A DNA stretch of 64,000 nucleotides from Mycolicibacterium llatzerense (GTDB lineage: Bacteria > Actinomycetota > Actinomycetes > Mycobacteriales > Mycobacteriaceae): assembly GCF_000878195.1 (NCBI RefSeq), contig NZ_JXST01000032.1:1-64000 (forward strand). Reading direction: 5' to 3'. This document shows positions 8,816 through 17,627 of the stretch, one piece after another. Made by a program: the position numbers and the translations under genes. The notes under the pieces were generated by a model. The model saw only the letters and a program-made list of their open reading frames with translations, was not told where the DNA came from and did not search any database. Each line of letters opens with the position of its first letter. Positions within the stretch are counted from its first letter, which is position 1.

Positions 8816-9055
8816 ATGAAGATGGACAACGGGCCGGTGAAGATCGACTGCGACGACTGCGCGGTGCGTGGTCCCGGCTGTGGTGACTGCGTGGTCAGCG
8901 TTTTGCTGGGTGTGCCCGAGACTTTGATGGACGACGAGCGCCGCGCACTGGAGGTACTCGCCGATGCGGGCATGGCGCCGCGTTTGCGGTTGGTGCCGAT
9001 CGGCCGTCCGAAAGACCAGATCGGGCCCGCGTCAAGTGCTACGGGCGTAGCGTGA
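8816..9055 (+). CDS. Small double-CxxC protein
   Basis: 79 residues with a clear ribosome-binding site (AAAGGAG) upstream of ATG 8816. Residues 11-25 contain CDDC and CGDC separated by six residues, a CxxC-x6-CxxC pattern that could bind zinc or an iron-sulfur cluster. After it come a short hydrophobic stretch (VVSVLLGVP) and a helical tail. No signal peptide, so probably cytoplasmic. I recognise the sequence type as a conserved actinobacterial small protein but know no function. It is transcribed toward ripC. Confidence 0.75.
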   Translation: MKMDNGPVKIDCDDCAVRGPGCGDCVVSVLLGVPETLMDDERRALEVLADAGMAPRLRLVPIGRPKDQIGPASSATGVA

Positions 9056-9209
9056 CGACCCTCACATTGTGATGCTGGTTAACAGGATCGGGGGGCGGGC
9101 TGATAGATTGGCCATTCCCGTTGGACAACGCCGATGCCGTTTCGTAACCTATCTGAGACCTCACTGAGTTCGAAGCGGCTCGAACCCGCAGTTGTAAGGA
9201 CGCGAAATC

Positions 9210-10352
9210 TTGAGTCTCCACCGCACACACCGCACCATATGCGGTCTTAAACGACCAGTAGCCGGTGCGATCGCGGGGCTCACCATACTTGGTAGCGTAT
9301 TTGCGGGCAACGTCCAGGCCGATCCGGCGGACGACGCCGTAGCAAAGCTCAATGAGCTCTCGCGCCAGGCAGAGCAGACCACCGAGGCCATGCACGCCGC
9401 GCAGCTCGATCTGAACAAGAAGCTGGCCGCCGCGAAGGCCGCCGACACCAAGCACGAGGCCGCCGCCGCAGCCGCGGACGTCGCTCAGGCCGACCTGGCT
9501 ACCTATCAGACGTCTGTCGACAAGATTGCTGCAGCGCAGTACATGGGCGGCCGGACCGACGGCATCGACGCCATCCTGACCGCGGATTCCCCGCAGGGCC
9601 TGATCGACCAGCTCTCCGTCCAGCGCGTGATGGCCAGTGAGATGGCCGCGCAGATGGCCAACTTCCACAGTGCCTCCGATGCCGCTACCAAGGCCGAGGC
9701 CGACTCGGCCAGGCTCGCCGCCGAGTCCAAGACTGCCGCCGAGCAAGCCGCCGCGGTACGTGCTGATCTGCAGTCCAAGCAAAGCAAGCTGCAGGTGCAG
9801 ATCGCCATCGTCAAGTCCCGCTACACCGCGCTGACGCCGAGTCAGCGCGAGGCATTGGCGGCCCTGCCGCCGGCCCCGGCCGCCCCGCCGGTACCCGCTC
9901 CGGACGCCCTGCCGCCGGCTCCGGGTGACGATCCCGCCATCAACGCTGCAGGCCCGACCCCGCCGGTCGAGGGCGCACCCGTAGTGCCCGACGTCGCCGG
10001 CGGTACCGCTGCCGGCGCCATCGCGGTGCAGGCCGCGCTGACTCGCATCGGCGATCCCTACTCCTGGGGTGCGGCCGGCCCCGGCGCGTTCGACTGCTCG
10101 GGCCTGGTGATGTGGGCCTTCCAGCAGGCCGGCATCTCGCTGCCGCACTCGAGCTACGCGCAGGCGGCCGGAGGCCAGGCGGTGTCGCGCGACCAGATGC
10201 AGCCCGGTGACGTCGTGACCTACTACTCCGACGCCTCGCACGTGGGCATCTACATCGGCGACGGCATGATGGTCCACGCCTCGACGTTCGGTGTGCCCGT
10301 GCGAGTGGCGCCGGTCGACAACGCACCGATCTACAACGTGCGTCGCTACTGA
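9210..10352 (+). CDS. ripC: NlpC/P60 peptidoglycan endopeptidase RipC
   Basis: 380 residues from TTG 9210. N-terminal signal segment (about 10-37, ending VQADP), a long coiled coil (about 42-205), a Pro/Ala-rich linker (about 213-265) and a C-terminal NlpC/P60 domain. The catalytic triad is visible: Cys296 in DCSG, His344 in SHVG and His356. Such enzymes cut D-glutamyl-DAP bonds in the stem peptide; the coiled coil resembles that of RipC (Rv2190c) and FtsEX-controlled hydrolases. A TTG start is unusual for the family, but the signal sequence begins right after it and no better start precedes it. Confidence 0.92.
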   Translation: MSLHRTHRTICGLKRPVAGAIAGLTILGSVFAGNVQADPADDAVAKLNELSRQAEQTTEAMHAAQLDLNKKLAAAKAADTKHEAAAAAADVAQADLATYQTSVDKIAAAQYMGGRTDGIDAILTADSPQGLIDQLSVQRVMASEMAAQMANFHSASDAATKAEADSARLAAESKTAAEQAAAVRADLQSKQSKLQVQIAIVKSRYTALTPSQREALAALPPAPAAPPVPAPDALPPAPGDDPAINAAGPTPPVEGAPVVPDVAGGTAAGAIAVQAALTRIGDPYSWGAAGPGAFDCSGLVMWAFQQAGISLPHSSYAQAAGGQAVSRDQMQPGDVVTYYSDASHVGIYIGDGMMVHASTFGVPVRVAPVDNAPIYNVRRY

Positions 10353-11167
10353 GCCTGTCCCGACGTCTGCCACGACGGGCTGTCCTCGGCCTGCTCGCCG
10401 CTGAGGCGGCGGTGGCCGCAGCGATACTGAGCCGCGGTCGCGCGAACGAGGCCGCCCCGTCGCAGCCCGGGCCGACACCGCCGACGTCTTCGTCGCCGGC
10501 ACCGACGACCATCCGGCTGGCTGACGGCCGCGCCGTCGAACTCCTGGTCCTGGACCCCGGCTCGACCCTGCCGGGCCGCATCCCCGCCGAACTCGACGGC
10601 GCGGTCGCCGCAGTCACCGAATTCTGGGGCGACGACTGGCGCCGTCAGATCACCATCGTGACCACCGGCACCGACGAGGAATTCCAGGCACTGGCCGCCG
10701 GGCGTCAGGAGTTTGCCGCGGCCACCACCGTCGACCGTATCGTGTTCGCCCCCGGCGCCGCCAAGATGGGGCCCGGCGCGCTCCGAATCGTGTTGCGCCA
10801 CGAGCTTTTCCACTATGCCTCCCGGCCCGTCACGGCCGCCGATGCACCCTGGTGCCTGACCGAGGGCGTCGCCGACTACGTCAGCCGCCCGCGCACCCCA
10901 CGCCCCGCGCCCGCCGACATGGCGGTGCTGCCCGGCAACGCCGACTTCCAGGTCACCGGGCCGGCGCTGTCGCTGGCCTATGACCGCGCCTGGTGGTTCG
11001 CCCGGTTCGTCGGCGGGCAGTTCGGCGATCCGGTCCTGCGCCGGCTGTATCTGGCCGCGTGCGGCGTCGATCATCCAGACCTCGACACCGCGCTGGCCGC
11101 CGCCCTCGGCATGGATCGCGACGCGTTGACCGCTGCGTGGCAGCGGTGGCTCGCGGCCCCGGGCTGA
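10349..11167 (+). CDS. Secreted HExxH metallopeptidase-like protein (Rv2189c-like)
   Basis: Up to 272 residues. The C-terminal domain has HELFHY followed about 25 residues later by TEGVADY, a gluzincin-type zinc site (His, His, Glu) as in peptidase MA-like proteins. The first ATG/GTG start, GTG 10412, would remove a good signal segment (LSRRLPRRAVLGLLAAEAA) that is in frame upstream. No ATG, GTG or TTG is available there; CTG 10349 overlaps the ripC stop and CTG 10355 follows. I therefore place the start at CTG 10349 provisionally. The overlap suggests coupling with ripC, so both may act on the envelope. Confidence 0.7.
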   Translation: MSLSRRLPRRAVLGLLAAEAAVAAAILSRGRANEAAPSQPGPTPPTSSSPAPTTIRLADGRAVELLVLDPGSTLPGRIPAELDGAVAAVTEFWGDDWRRQITIVTTGTDEEFQALAAGRQEFAAATTVDRIVFAPGAAKMGPGALRIVLRHELFHYASRPVTAADAPWCLTEGVADYVSRPRTPRPAPADMAVLPGNADFQVTGPALSLAYDRAWWFARFVGGQFGDPVLRRLYLAACGVDHPDLDTALAAALGMDRDALTAAWQRWLAAPG

Positions 11168-11185
11168 CGCGATAGCCTGACCGCG

Positions 11186-12352
11186 ATGTCTTCCCCGTCG
11201 CCCAGCTCGCCCCGGACATCCCGGGTGCTGCTGCTGACCAACGACTTCCCGCCCCGCCGTGGCGGCATCCAGTCGTATCTGGAGAGCCTCGTCGGCGAAT
11301 TGCTCGGCCGCGGGTCGCACGAGCTGACGGTGTACGCCCCGAAATGGAAGGGCGCGCCCGAATACGACAAGGCTGCCGCGGCCGCCGGATATCAGGTGGT
11401 CCGCCACCCGACGACGCTGATGGTGCCCGAACCGACCGTCGCGCTACGGATGCGCAAGCTGATCGCCGAGCACGACATCGACACCGTGTGGTTCGGCGCG
11501 GCCGCGCCGCTGGCGCTGTTGGCGCCGCTGGCCCGCGACGCCGGGGCGACCCGGATTGTCGCCAGCACGCACGGTCACGAGGTGGGTTGGTCGATGCTGC
11601 CCGTCGCGCGAAACGCGTTGCGCCACATCGGAAACAACACGGACGTGGTGACGTTCGTCAGCCACTACACGCGCAACCGGTTCGCCGCGGCGTTCGGGCC
11701 CGAAGCCGCGCTGGAATACCTGTCGCCCGGGGTGGACGTGGACCGCTTCGTCCCCGACGAGGTGGCCCGCGCGGAGCTGCGGGCCCGGTATGGGCTGGGG
11801 CAGCGGCCGGTGATCGTCTGCCTGTCGCGACTGGTCCCACGCAAAGGCCAGGACATGCTGATCCGGGCGTTGCCCGCCATCCGGGAACGGATCGACGGTG
11901 CCGCGCTGGTGATCGTCGGCAATGGGCCGTACCGCGACGATCTGCGGAAGCTGGCGCAGCGCTACGACGTCACCGACCATGTGGTGTTCACCGGCGGCGT
12001 GCCCGGCGACGAGCTACCGGCTCACCACGCGATGGCCGACGTCTTCGCCATGCCGTGCCGCACCCGGGGGAGCGGCCTCGATGTCGAAGGGCTCGGCATC
12101 GTCTTCCTCGAGGCCTCCGCGTGCGGCGTGCCGGTCGTCGCCGGCGACTCCGGCGGCGCACCGGAAACCGTCGTGGAAGGAAAGACCGGCCACGTGGTCG
12201 ACGGTCGCGACGTCGCCGCCATCGCAGCAGCCATCGGCGACATCCTGGCCGACCCCGACCGGGGCGCCGCGATGGGCGCCGCCGGCCGTCAGTTCGTCGT
12301 CGACAACTGGCAGTGGAAGCTCAAGGGCGAGCGGCTCGCCGAGCTGCTCTGA
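11186..12352 (+). CDS. pimB: Phosphatidyl-myo-inositol monomannoside alpha-mannosyltransferase PimB'
   Basis: 388 residues, a GT4-fold glycosyltransferase. The N-terminal acceptor lobe has PPRRGGIQSYL; the C-terminal donor lobe has SRLVPRKGQD (Arg215 and Lys220 contact the GDP-mannose phosphates in this family) and the EX7E motif Glu301-Glu309 (EGLGIVFLE). PimB' adds the second mannose to PIM1 at the inner face of the membrane, an early step toward PIMs, lipomannan and lipoarabinomannan. Matches Rv2188c in length and neighbours. Convergent with fadD15 across six bases. Confidence 0.95.
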   Translation: MSSPSPSSPRTSRVLLLTNDFPPRRGGIQSYLESLVGELLGRGSHELTVYAPKWKGAPEYDKAAAAAGYQVVRHPTTLMVPEPTVALRMRKLIAEHDIDTVWFGAAAPLALLAPLARDAGATRIVASTHGHEVGWSMLPVARNALRHIGNNTDVVTFVSHYTRNRFAAAFGPEAALEYLSPGVDVDRFVPDEVARAELRARYGLGQRPVIVCLSRLVPRKGQDMLIRALPAIRERIDGAALVIVGNGPYRDDLRKLAQRYDVTDHVVFTGGVPGDELPAHHAMADVFAMPCRTRGSGLDVEGLGIVFLEASACGVPVVAGDSGGAPETVVEGKTGHVVDGRDVAAIAAAIGDILADPDRGAAMGAAGRQFVVDNWQWKLKGERLAELL

Positions 12353-12358
12353 CCGCGC

Positions 12359-14146
12359 TCAGCTGTAGAGCGCCGCGATCTCGGCGGCGAACTTCTCGGC
12401 GACCACCTTGCGCTTGACCTTGAGCGTCGGCGTCAGTTCGCCGGTGTCCTCGGTGAAGTCGACGGGCAGAATCTGGAACTTCCGGATCGCCTCGGCCTTG
12501 GACACCGTCTGGTTGGCGTCGTCGACGGCCTTCTGGATCTCGGCGACCAGCGCCGGGTCCGCGGCCAGGTCGCCCACCGAAGCGCCGGCGTCCTTGCCGT
12601 TGCGCTGCTTCCAGCCCTCGAACGCCTCGGGATCGATGGTGATCAGCGCGGCGATGAACGGCTCCTGATCGCCGACGCACATGGCCTGGCTGATCAACGG
12701 GTGCGCGCGCATCACGTCTTCCAGCGGGGCCGGGGCGACGTTCTTGCCGCCGGCGGTCACGATGATCTCCTTCTTGCGCCCGACGATCGACAGGTAGCCG
12801 TCGTCGTCGATGGCGCCGAGATCACCGGTGTGGAACCACTCGTCGGTGAAGGCTTCGCCGGTGGCGGTCGGGTTCTTCCAGTAGCCGCTGAACACCACGC
12901 CGCCGGAGAGCAGCAGCTCGCCGTCTTCGGCGATGCGCATGTTGTTGCCGGGCACCAGCTTGCCGACGGTGCCGACCTTCAACTCGTTGATCCGGTTGAC
13001 GGTGATGGCGGCGCTGGTCTCGGTCAGGCCGTAACCCTCGTAGATGGTGACGCCGACGCCGCGGTAGAAGTGGCCGAGGCGGGCGCCGAGCGGGGCGCCG
13101 CCGGAGATGGCGCCGACGCAGTTGCCGCCCAGTGCGGCCTTGAGCTTGCCGTACACCAGCTTGTCGAACACCGTGTGCTTGAGGCCCAGCAGCAGACCGG
13201 CTCCACCGGTGTCCTGCGCCTTGCTCCACTCGATGGCCGTGTCGGCGGCGATCTGGAAGATCTTGCCCTTGCCGTCGTTGCGGGCGTTCTGCTCGGCGGT
13301 GTTGTAGACCTTCTCGAACACGCGCGGCACCGACACCACCAGCGTCGGCTTGAAGACCCCGAGGATCGGCACCAGGTTCTTGATGTCGCTGGTGAAGCCG
13401 AGCGTCACCTGGTTGCTGAAGCCGGCCACCGCGACCGCGCGGGCCAGCACGTGCGCCAGCGGCAGGAACACCAGCAGCTTCTGGCCCTTGGCCAGCAGGT
13501 CGGGGAAGCAGGCCTTGACGCCGCGCAGCTCCGAAAGCAGGTTGGCGTGGGTCAGCTGGCAGCCCTTGGGGCGGCCGGTGGTGCCCGAGGTGTAGATCAG
13601 GGTGGCCGGGTCGCTCGACTTGATCGCGGCCAGGCGGGTGTCCAGCTCGGCACTGTCCACCGCGGCGCCGGCGGCGGCCAGTTGATCGAGGGCACCGCCG
13701 TCGATCACCAGGACCTCACCGAGCGCGGGCACCTCGGCCCGGATCGACTCGATCTTGGCGGCGTGGGCGTCGGCCTCGGCGAAAGCCAGGACAGCGCCGG
13801 AGTCGGCCAGCACATGCCGGATCTGGTCGGCGGCGGAGGTCTCGTAGATGGGCACCGTCACCGCGCCGATCGACAGGATCGCGAAGTCGATGATCGGCCA
13901 CTCGTAGCGGGTCGCCGACAGCAGCACCACCCGGTCACCGGGCTTGACGCCCTTGGCGATCAGGCCGAGGGCGGTGGCCCGAACCTGGGCCGCGACTTCT
14001 GCGCTGGTCACGTCGGTCCAGGTGTCGCCGACCAGGCGCTGAATGGCTACGTGGTTGGGGTCGCCGCGCTCGAGGGAGTACACCGGGGCGACGACGTTGT
14101 CGTACTCGCCGATGGTGAACGATGCCGGAACGCTGAACTCACGCAC
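12359..14146 (-). CDS. fadD15: Long-chain fatty-acid-CoA ligase FadD15
   Basis: 595 residues from GTG 14146 (VREFSVPASF, aligned with the M. tuberculosis FadD15 start). ANL-superfamily enzyme: the AMP-binding motif YTSGTTGRPKGC, the A5-like YEGYGLTETS, TGDLG and GRKKEIIVTAGGKNV are all present, with a C-terminal lysine region (GELTPTLKVKRK). It activates long fatty acids to acyl-CoA through acyl-adenylate, in the cytoplasm or at the membrane. It diverges from the SRPBCC gene at 14249; about 100 bases between them must hold both promoters. Confidence 0.94.
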   Translation of the reverse strand: MREFSVPASFTIGEYDNVVAPVYSLERGDPNHVAIQRLVGDTWTDVTSAEVAAQVRATALGLIAKGVKPGDRVVLLSATRYEWPIIDFAILSIGAVTVPIYETSAADQIRHVLADSGAVLAFAEADAHAAKIESIRAEVPALGEVLVIDGGALDQLAAAGAAVDSAELDTRLAAIKSSDPATLIYTSGTTGRPKGCQLTHANLLSELRGVKACFPDLLAKGQKLLVFLPLAHVLARAVAVAGFSNQVTLGFTSDIKNLVPILGVFKPTLVVSVPRVFEKVYNTAEQNARNDGKGKIFQIAADTAIEWSKAQDTGGAGLLLGLKHTVFDKLVYGKLKAALGGNCVGAISGGAPLGARLGHFYRGVGVTIYEGYGLTETSAAITVNRINELKVGTVGKLVPGNNMRIAEDGELLLSGGVVFSGYWKNPTATGEAFTDEWFHTGDLGAIDDDGYLSIVGRKKEIIVTAGGKNVAPAPLEDVMRAHPLISQAMCVGDQEPFIAALITIDPEAFEGWKQRNGKDAGASVGDLAADPALVAEIQKAVDDANQTVSKAEAIRKFQILPVDFTEDTGELTPTLKVKRKVVAEKFAAEIAALYS

Positions 14147-14248
14147 GGTGTGGCCTTTCGGGTCGTGGCAGTGCACCGACAGCAATGCCGTGCTCAGCGT
14201 AGTCGGGTGCTTCATCACACTGTGGGGGCGTATGTGAAGCTGGTGGGG

Positions 14249-14638
14249 ATGAACAGCATCCAGATCGCCGACGAGACCTTCGTGTGTGCCGACCCAGCCG
14301 CTGTCGGTGCCGCCGTGGCGAACCCGAGCAGCTGGCGGCGATGGTGGCCGGACCTGAAGCTGACGGTCGTCGAAGACCGCGGTCCGGCAGGGCACCGGTG
14401 GACCGTCACCGGCGCGCTGACCGGGACCATGGAGGTCTGGCTGGAAACCGTCATGGACGGTGTCGTACTGCATTACTTCCTGCACGCCGAGCCGACGGGC
14501 GTGTCCGGCGCCGCGCTGGCCGAGCTGAACCTGGCGGAGCTCAACCATCGTCGCCGGGTGGCCGGGAAGAACATGGCTTTCGAGATCAAGACCGACCTCG
14601 AGCGGACCCGCCCGGTGGGCGTGTCCCGGTTGGCCTGA
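14249..14638 (+). CDS. SRPBCC/polyketide-cyclase-like protein (Rv2186c-like)
   Basis: 129 residues from ATG 14249, the same length as Rv2186c. The pattern of a helix followed by antiparallel strands (SSWRRWWPDL, TVTGALTGTMEVWLE, VLHYFLHAEP) and a long C-terminal helix fits the START/SRPBCC lipid-binding fold, but no ligand residue can be assigned. It is followed at 14744 by a second SRPBCC-like gene, and the pair is conserved next to fadD15, suggesting lipid handling by inference only. Confidence 0.8.
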   Translation: MNSIQIADETFVCADPAAVGAAVANPSSWRRWWPDLKLTVVEDRGPAGHRWTVTGALTGTMEVWLETVMDGVVLHYFLHAEPTGVSGAALAELNLAELNHRRRVAGKNMAFEIKTDLERTRPVGVSRLA

Positions 14639-14743
14639 GGCTCGCATCACCCGACCAGGGCTGAGCGCTGGCGGTACATTGAGAGCTCGGCAGACGGGCG
14701 CCTCGCGCCTGCGCCGGCATCGTTAACTCGGGGAAGTGGACAC

Positions 14744-15181
14744 GTGGCGGACAAGACTGCGCAGACCATCTACATCGACGCCGACCCGGCGACCGTGATG
14801 GACGTCATCGCCGATATCGGCTCATATCCGGACTGGGTCGCCGAGTACCCGGAGACCGAGGTGCTGGACGTCTACGCCGACGGTTACCCGAAGACGGCCC
14901 GGATGGTTCTCGACGCCACGGTGCTCAAGGACACCATGGTGTTCACCTACCAGTGGCCCGCCGACCGCCGGTCGGTGAGCTGGTCCCTGGTGTCCAGCTC
15001 GCTGCTGAAGGCCCTCGACGGCACATACCGCTTGTCGCCCAAGGGTTCTGGCACCGACGTGACGTACGAACTGTCGGTCGACCTGATCATCCCGATGATC
15101 GGATTACTCAAACGCAAGGCGGAGCGCCGCCTGACCGACACGGCGCTCAAGGACCTGAAGAAGCGAGTCGAGTCTGATTGA
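14744..15181 (+). CDS. SRPBCC-domain protein (Rv2185c/TB16.3-like)
   Basis: 145 residues from GTG 14744. An N-terminal strand-helix (QTIYIDADPATVMDVIADIG, PDWVAEYPE) and strong beta strands typical of coenzyme Q-binding/polyketide-cyclase SRPBCC proteins. Near-identical in design to Rv2185c (TB16.3, 144 residues). No enzyme residue is apparent; a lipid-carrier role is inference. Its 3' end overlaps the start of the ArsA-like ATPase gene, so the two are probably co-translated. Confidence 0.85.
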   Translation: MADKTAQTIYIDADPATVMDVIADIGSYPDWVAEYPETEVLDVYADGYPKTARMVLDATVLKDTMVFTYQWPADRRSVSWSLVSSSLLKALDGTYRLSPKGSGTDVTYELSVDLIIPMIGLLKRKAERRLTDTALKDLKKRVESD

Positions 15182-16427
15182 CACGGACCCTGCTGGGCGC
15201 GCCCGGATCAGTCTGTTCGTCGGTAAGGGTGGAGTAGGCAAGTCGACGGTGGCCACGGCCACCGCGGTGCGTGATGCCCGGGCCGGGCAGCGGGTGCTGA
15301 TCGTGTCGACGGACCAGGCCCACTCCACGGGCGACGTGCTCGGCGCCGACGTCCAGCCGACCGGCTTACGGGTGCCCACGCAGGTGCCCGTCGACGACGG
15401 CGCCGGCGTCATGCTCGATGCCCTGGCGCTGGACACCCTGGCGCTGCTGGAGGCCCGGTGGCGAGAGGTGGCCGCGGTACTGGTCGCCCGGTTCCCGGAG
15501 TCCGATGTGGGAGACGTTGCACCGGAAGAACTTTCGGCACTGCCCGGGATTCAGGAGGTGCTGGGGCTGCACGAGGTCGCGGAGCTGGCGGCCTCAGGCA
15601 ACTGGGACCACGTGATCGTCGACTGCGCCTCGACCGCCGACGCCATGCGGATGCTGACACTGCCCGCGGCGTTCGCCCTCTACCTGGAGAAGGCCTGGCC
15701 GCGGCACCGGCGGCTGTCGGTCGGTCTGGCCGATGCCAAGACGATCGCCATGGTGACCCTCGTCGAGCGCCTCGCCGGCGCCACCGAGGCGCTGGGCGAG
15801 CTGCTGGACCAGCCCGACGTCACCGCGCACCTGGTGCTCACCCCGGAACGGGTGGTGGTGGCCGAGGCGGTGCGGACGCTGGCGTCGCTCACCTTGATGG
15901 GTGTGCACGTGTCCGAGCTGATCGTGAATCAGGTTCTGATCCAAGACGATTCGTACGAGTACGTGAACCTGCCCGCGCACCCCGCATTCGACTGGTACGC
16001 CGAGCGCATCGCCGAGCAGCGCAGCATGCTCAGCGACCTGGATGCGGCCGTCGGCGACGTGCGTCTGGTGCTGGTGCCGCACCTGGCCGGCGAGCCCATC
16101 GGACCGAAGGCGCTGGGGGAGTTGCTGGAGGCGTCGCGGCTGCGGCACGGCGCTCCACCGCCCGCCCCGCCGCGCCCCATCGTCGACCGCGAATCGGGCT
16201 CAGGATTGGCTGCTGTCTATCGGCTGCGGATAGAATTGCCGCAAATCGACCCGGAGTCGCTGACTCTTGGCCGCGTCGACGATGACCTCATCATCGGCTC
16301 GGGTGGTACCCGGCGCCGGGTCCCGTTGGCATCTGTCCTGCGCCGTTGCATCGTGACCGGCGCGTCATTGCGCGGCTGCGAACTGACTGTCCGTTTTCGC
16401 CCTGACCCGGAGGTGTGGCCCAAGTGA
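15174..16427 (+). CDS. ArsA/Get3-type ATPase (Rv2184c-like), start codon unresolved
   Basis: About 417 residues. The deviant Walker A motif GKGGVGKST lies at about 15222-15248 and marks a SIMIBI-class ATPase of the ArsA/Get3 group; a later STDQAHSTGDVL resembles the switch I region. The first conventional start, GTG 15249, lies after the P-loop and would destroy it. Upstream in this frame a TGA stands at 15156-15158, so the start must lie between; only CTG 15174 and ATT 15177 are plausible, both overlapping the upstream stop. Function in mycobacteria is not settled. The downstream gene overlaps by four bases. Confidence 0.82.
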   Translation: MIDTDPAGRARISLFVGKGGVGKSTVATATAVRDARAGQRVLIVSTDQAHSTGDVLGADVQPTGLRVPTQVPVDDGAGVMLDALALDTLALLEARWREVAAVLVARFPESDVGDVAPEELSALPGIQEVLGLHEVAELAASGNWDHVIVDCASTADAMRMLTLPAAFALYLEKAWPRHRRLSVGLADAKTIAMVTLVERLAGATEALGELLDQPDVTAHLVLTPERVVVAEAVRTLASLTLMGVHVSELIVNQVLIQDDSYEYVNLPAHPAFDWYAERIAEQRSMLSDLDAAVGDVRLVLVPHLAGEPIGPKALGELLEASRLRHGAPPPAPPRPIVDRESGSGLAAVYRLRIELPQIDPESLTLGRVDDDLIIGSGGTRRRVPLASVLRRCIVTGASLRGCELTVRFRPDPEVWPK

Positions 16428-16837
16428 CGCACACCAATTTCGGGGCTGAATCCCTCGGCGACCTACCGATGGACCTGCGACTGCTGGCCCAGGCCCTCAT
16501 CGACAAGATCGATCCCGTGGTGCGGCTGTCCGTGTCGATGCTCGCCGACGGTGAGAATCCGAGCGACTGCAACCAGGTGTGGTGCCCGGTGTGCGCCCTG
16601 GTCGCGTTCGCCAATGACGAGCAGCACCCGATGCTGACGGCAATCGCCCAACACAGCACCACTTTTCTGGACGCGGTGCGCGCCGCGCTCGCCGACCAGG
16701 GGCCTGCCGGCCCGCACCCGGAGCCGCCGACGGATCCGTCCGGTCCGGGTGGCAAACACCGTCAGGCCGACGAGTCGCCGTCGAGTCCCGCGGGCCCGGG
16801 TCGTTACCAGTCCATCCCGGTCTCGGTAGAGGAATAA
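16424..16837 (+). CDS. Conserved hypothetical protein (Rv2183c-like)
   Basis: 137 residues from GTG 16424, which overlaps the stop of the ATPase gene (GTGA); GTG 16415 is an alternative. Mostly helical N-terminal part with a CxVWCPVC-type pair (DCNQVWCPVCALVAF), which may bind metal, then a disordered Pro/Gly/Ser-rich tail from about residue 90. Overlap and conserved order imply it works with the ArsA-like ATPase. No known domain recognised. Confidence 0.75.
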   Translation: MTHTNFGAESLGDLPMDLRLLAQALIDKIDPVVRLSVSMLADGENPSDCNQVWCPVCALVAFANDEQHPMLTAIAQHSTTFLDAVRAALADQGPAGPHPEPPTDPSGPGGKHRQADESPSSPAGPGRYQSIPVSVEE

Positions 16838-16924
16838 CCAGTCCGCCGCGGGCTGTGGTCCGGCCGACAGTCGCGAGTAAGGTTGTCGCAGGGCACCGTC
16901 CGGGCGTCTTCAGCGGGAGGTTCG

Positions 16925-17626
16925 ATGTTCTTCTGGTTTTACAAGTACATCTTGATGGGCCCGTTGCTGCGTCTGCTGGGCCGTCCGAAAGTCACGGGGC
17001 TCGAATACGTCCCCGATCACGGCCCTGTGCTGCTGGCCAGTAATCACCTGGCTGTCGTCGACAGTTTCTACCTGCCGCTGGTGCTGCGCCGCCGGATCTT
17101 CTTCCTGGCCAAGGCCGAGTACTTCACCGGTACCGGGATCAAGGGCAAGCTGATCAAGTTCTTCTATTCGTCGACCGGTCAGGTGCCGATCGACCGCACC
17201 AATGCCGATTCCGCGGCCGATGCGTTGACCGCCGCGGCCAAGATCCTGGACAAGGGCAAGCTGCTCGGCATGTATCCCGAGGGCACTCGTTCTCCCGACG
17301 GCAAGCTGTACAAGGGCAAGACCGGCCTGGCCCGCATCGCGCTGGAGACCGGCATCCCCGTCATTCCCGTCGCGATGATCAACACCGACGTGGTGAACCC
17401 GCCGGGCAGCAAGATGTGGCATTTCGCCCGCGTCGAGGTGAAGTTCGGCAAGCCGATGGACTTCCGCCGTTTCGAGGGCCTGGCCGGTAACCGGTTCATC
17501 GAGCGCGCCGTGATCGACGAGGTCATGTACGAGCTGATGCGCCTGTCCGGCCAGGAGTACGTCGACCTCTACGCAGCGGACGTCAAAGAGGGAAAAACCC
17601 CGCCGGCCGCGATCAAAGCGGGCTGA
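16925..17626 (+). CDS. 1-acyl-sn-glycerol-3-phosphate acyltransferase-like protein (Rv2182c-like)
   Basis: 233 residues from ATG 16925, preceded by GGGAGG. PlsC family: acyltransferase motif I NHLAVVD (His41, Asp46), motif III-like YPEGTRSPDG at about 118-127, and a proline-containing motif IV (GIPVIPVAMINTD). It should acylate a lysophospholipid or a related acceptor at the inner membrane, using acyl-CoA or acyl-ACP. Which acceptor cannot be read from sequence. Convergent with the mannosyltransferase gene, two bases away. Confidence 0.88.
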   Translation: MFFWFYKYILMGPLLRLLGRPKVTGLEYVPDHGPVLLASNHLAVVDSFYLPLVLRRRIFFLAKAEYFTGTGIKGKLIKFFYSSTGQVPIDRTNADSAADALTAAAKILDKGKLLGMYPEGTRSPDGKLYKGKTGLARIALETGIPVIPVAMINTDVVNPPGSKMWHFARVEVKFGKPMDFRRFEGLAGNRFIERAVIDEVMYELMRLSGQEYVDLYAADVKEGKTPPAAIKAG

Positions 17627-17627
17627 G

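Noticed and set aside
9056..9209. Possible c-di-AMP (ydaO-type) riboswitch ahead of ripC, as is known for some actinobacterial cell-wall hydrolase genes.
   Set aside because: The expected conserved blocks of that riboswitch are not visible and the leader is only about 150 bases.
15174..15250. Programmed frameshift joining the Rv2185c-like protein to the ArsA-like ATPase.
   Set aside because: No slippery heptamer is visible at the junction; reinitiation at CTG/ATT is simpler.
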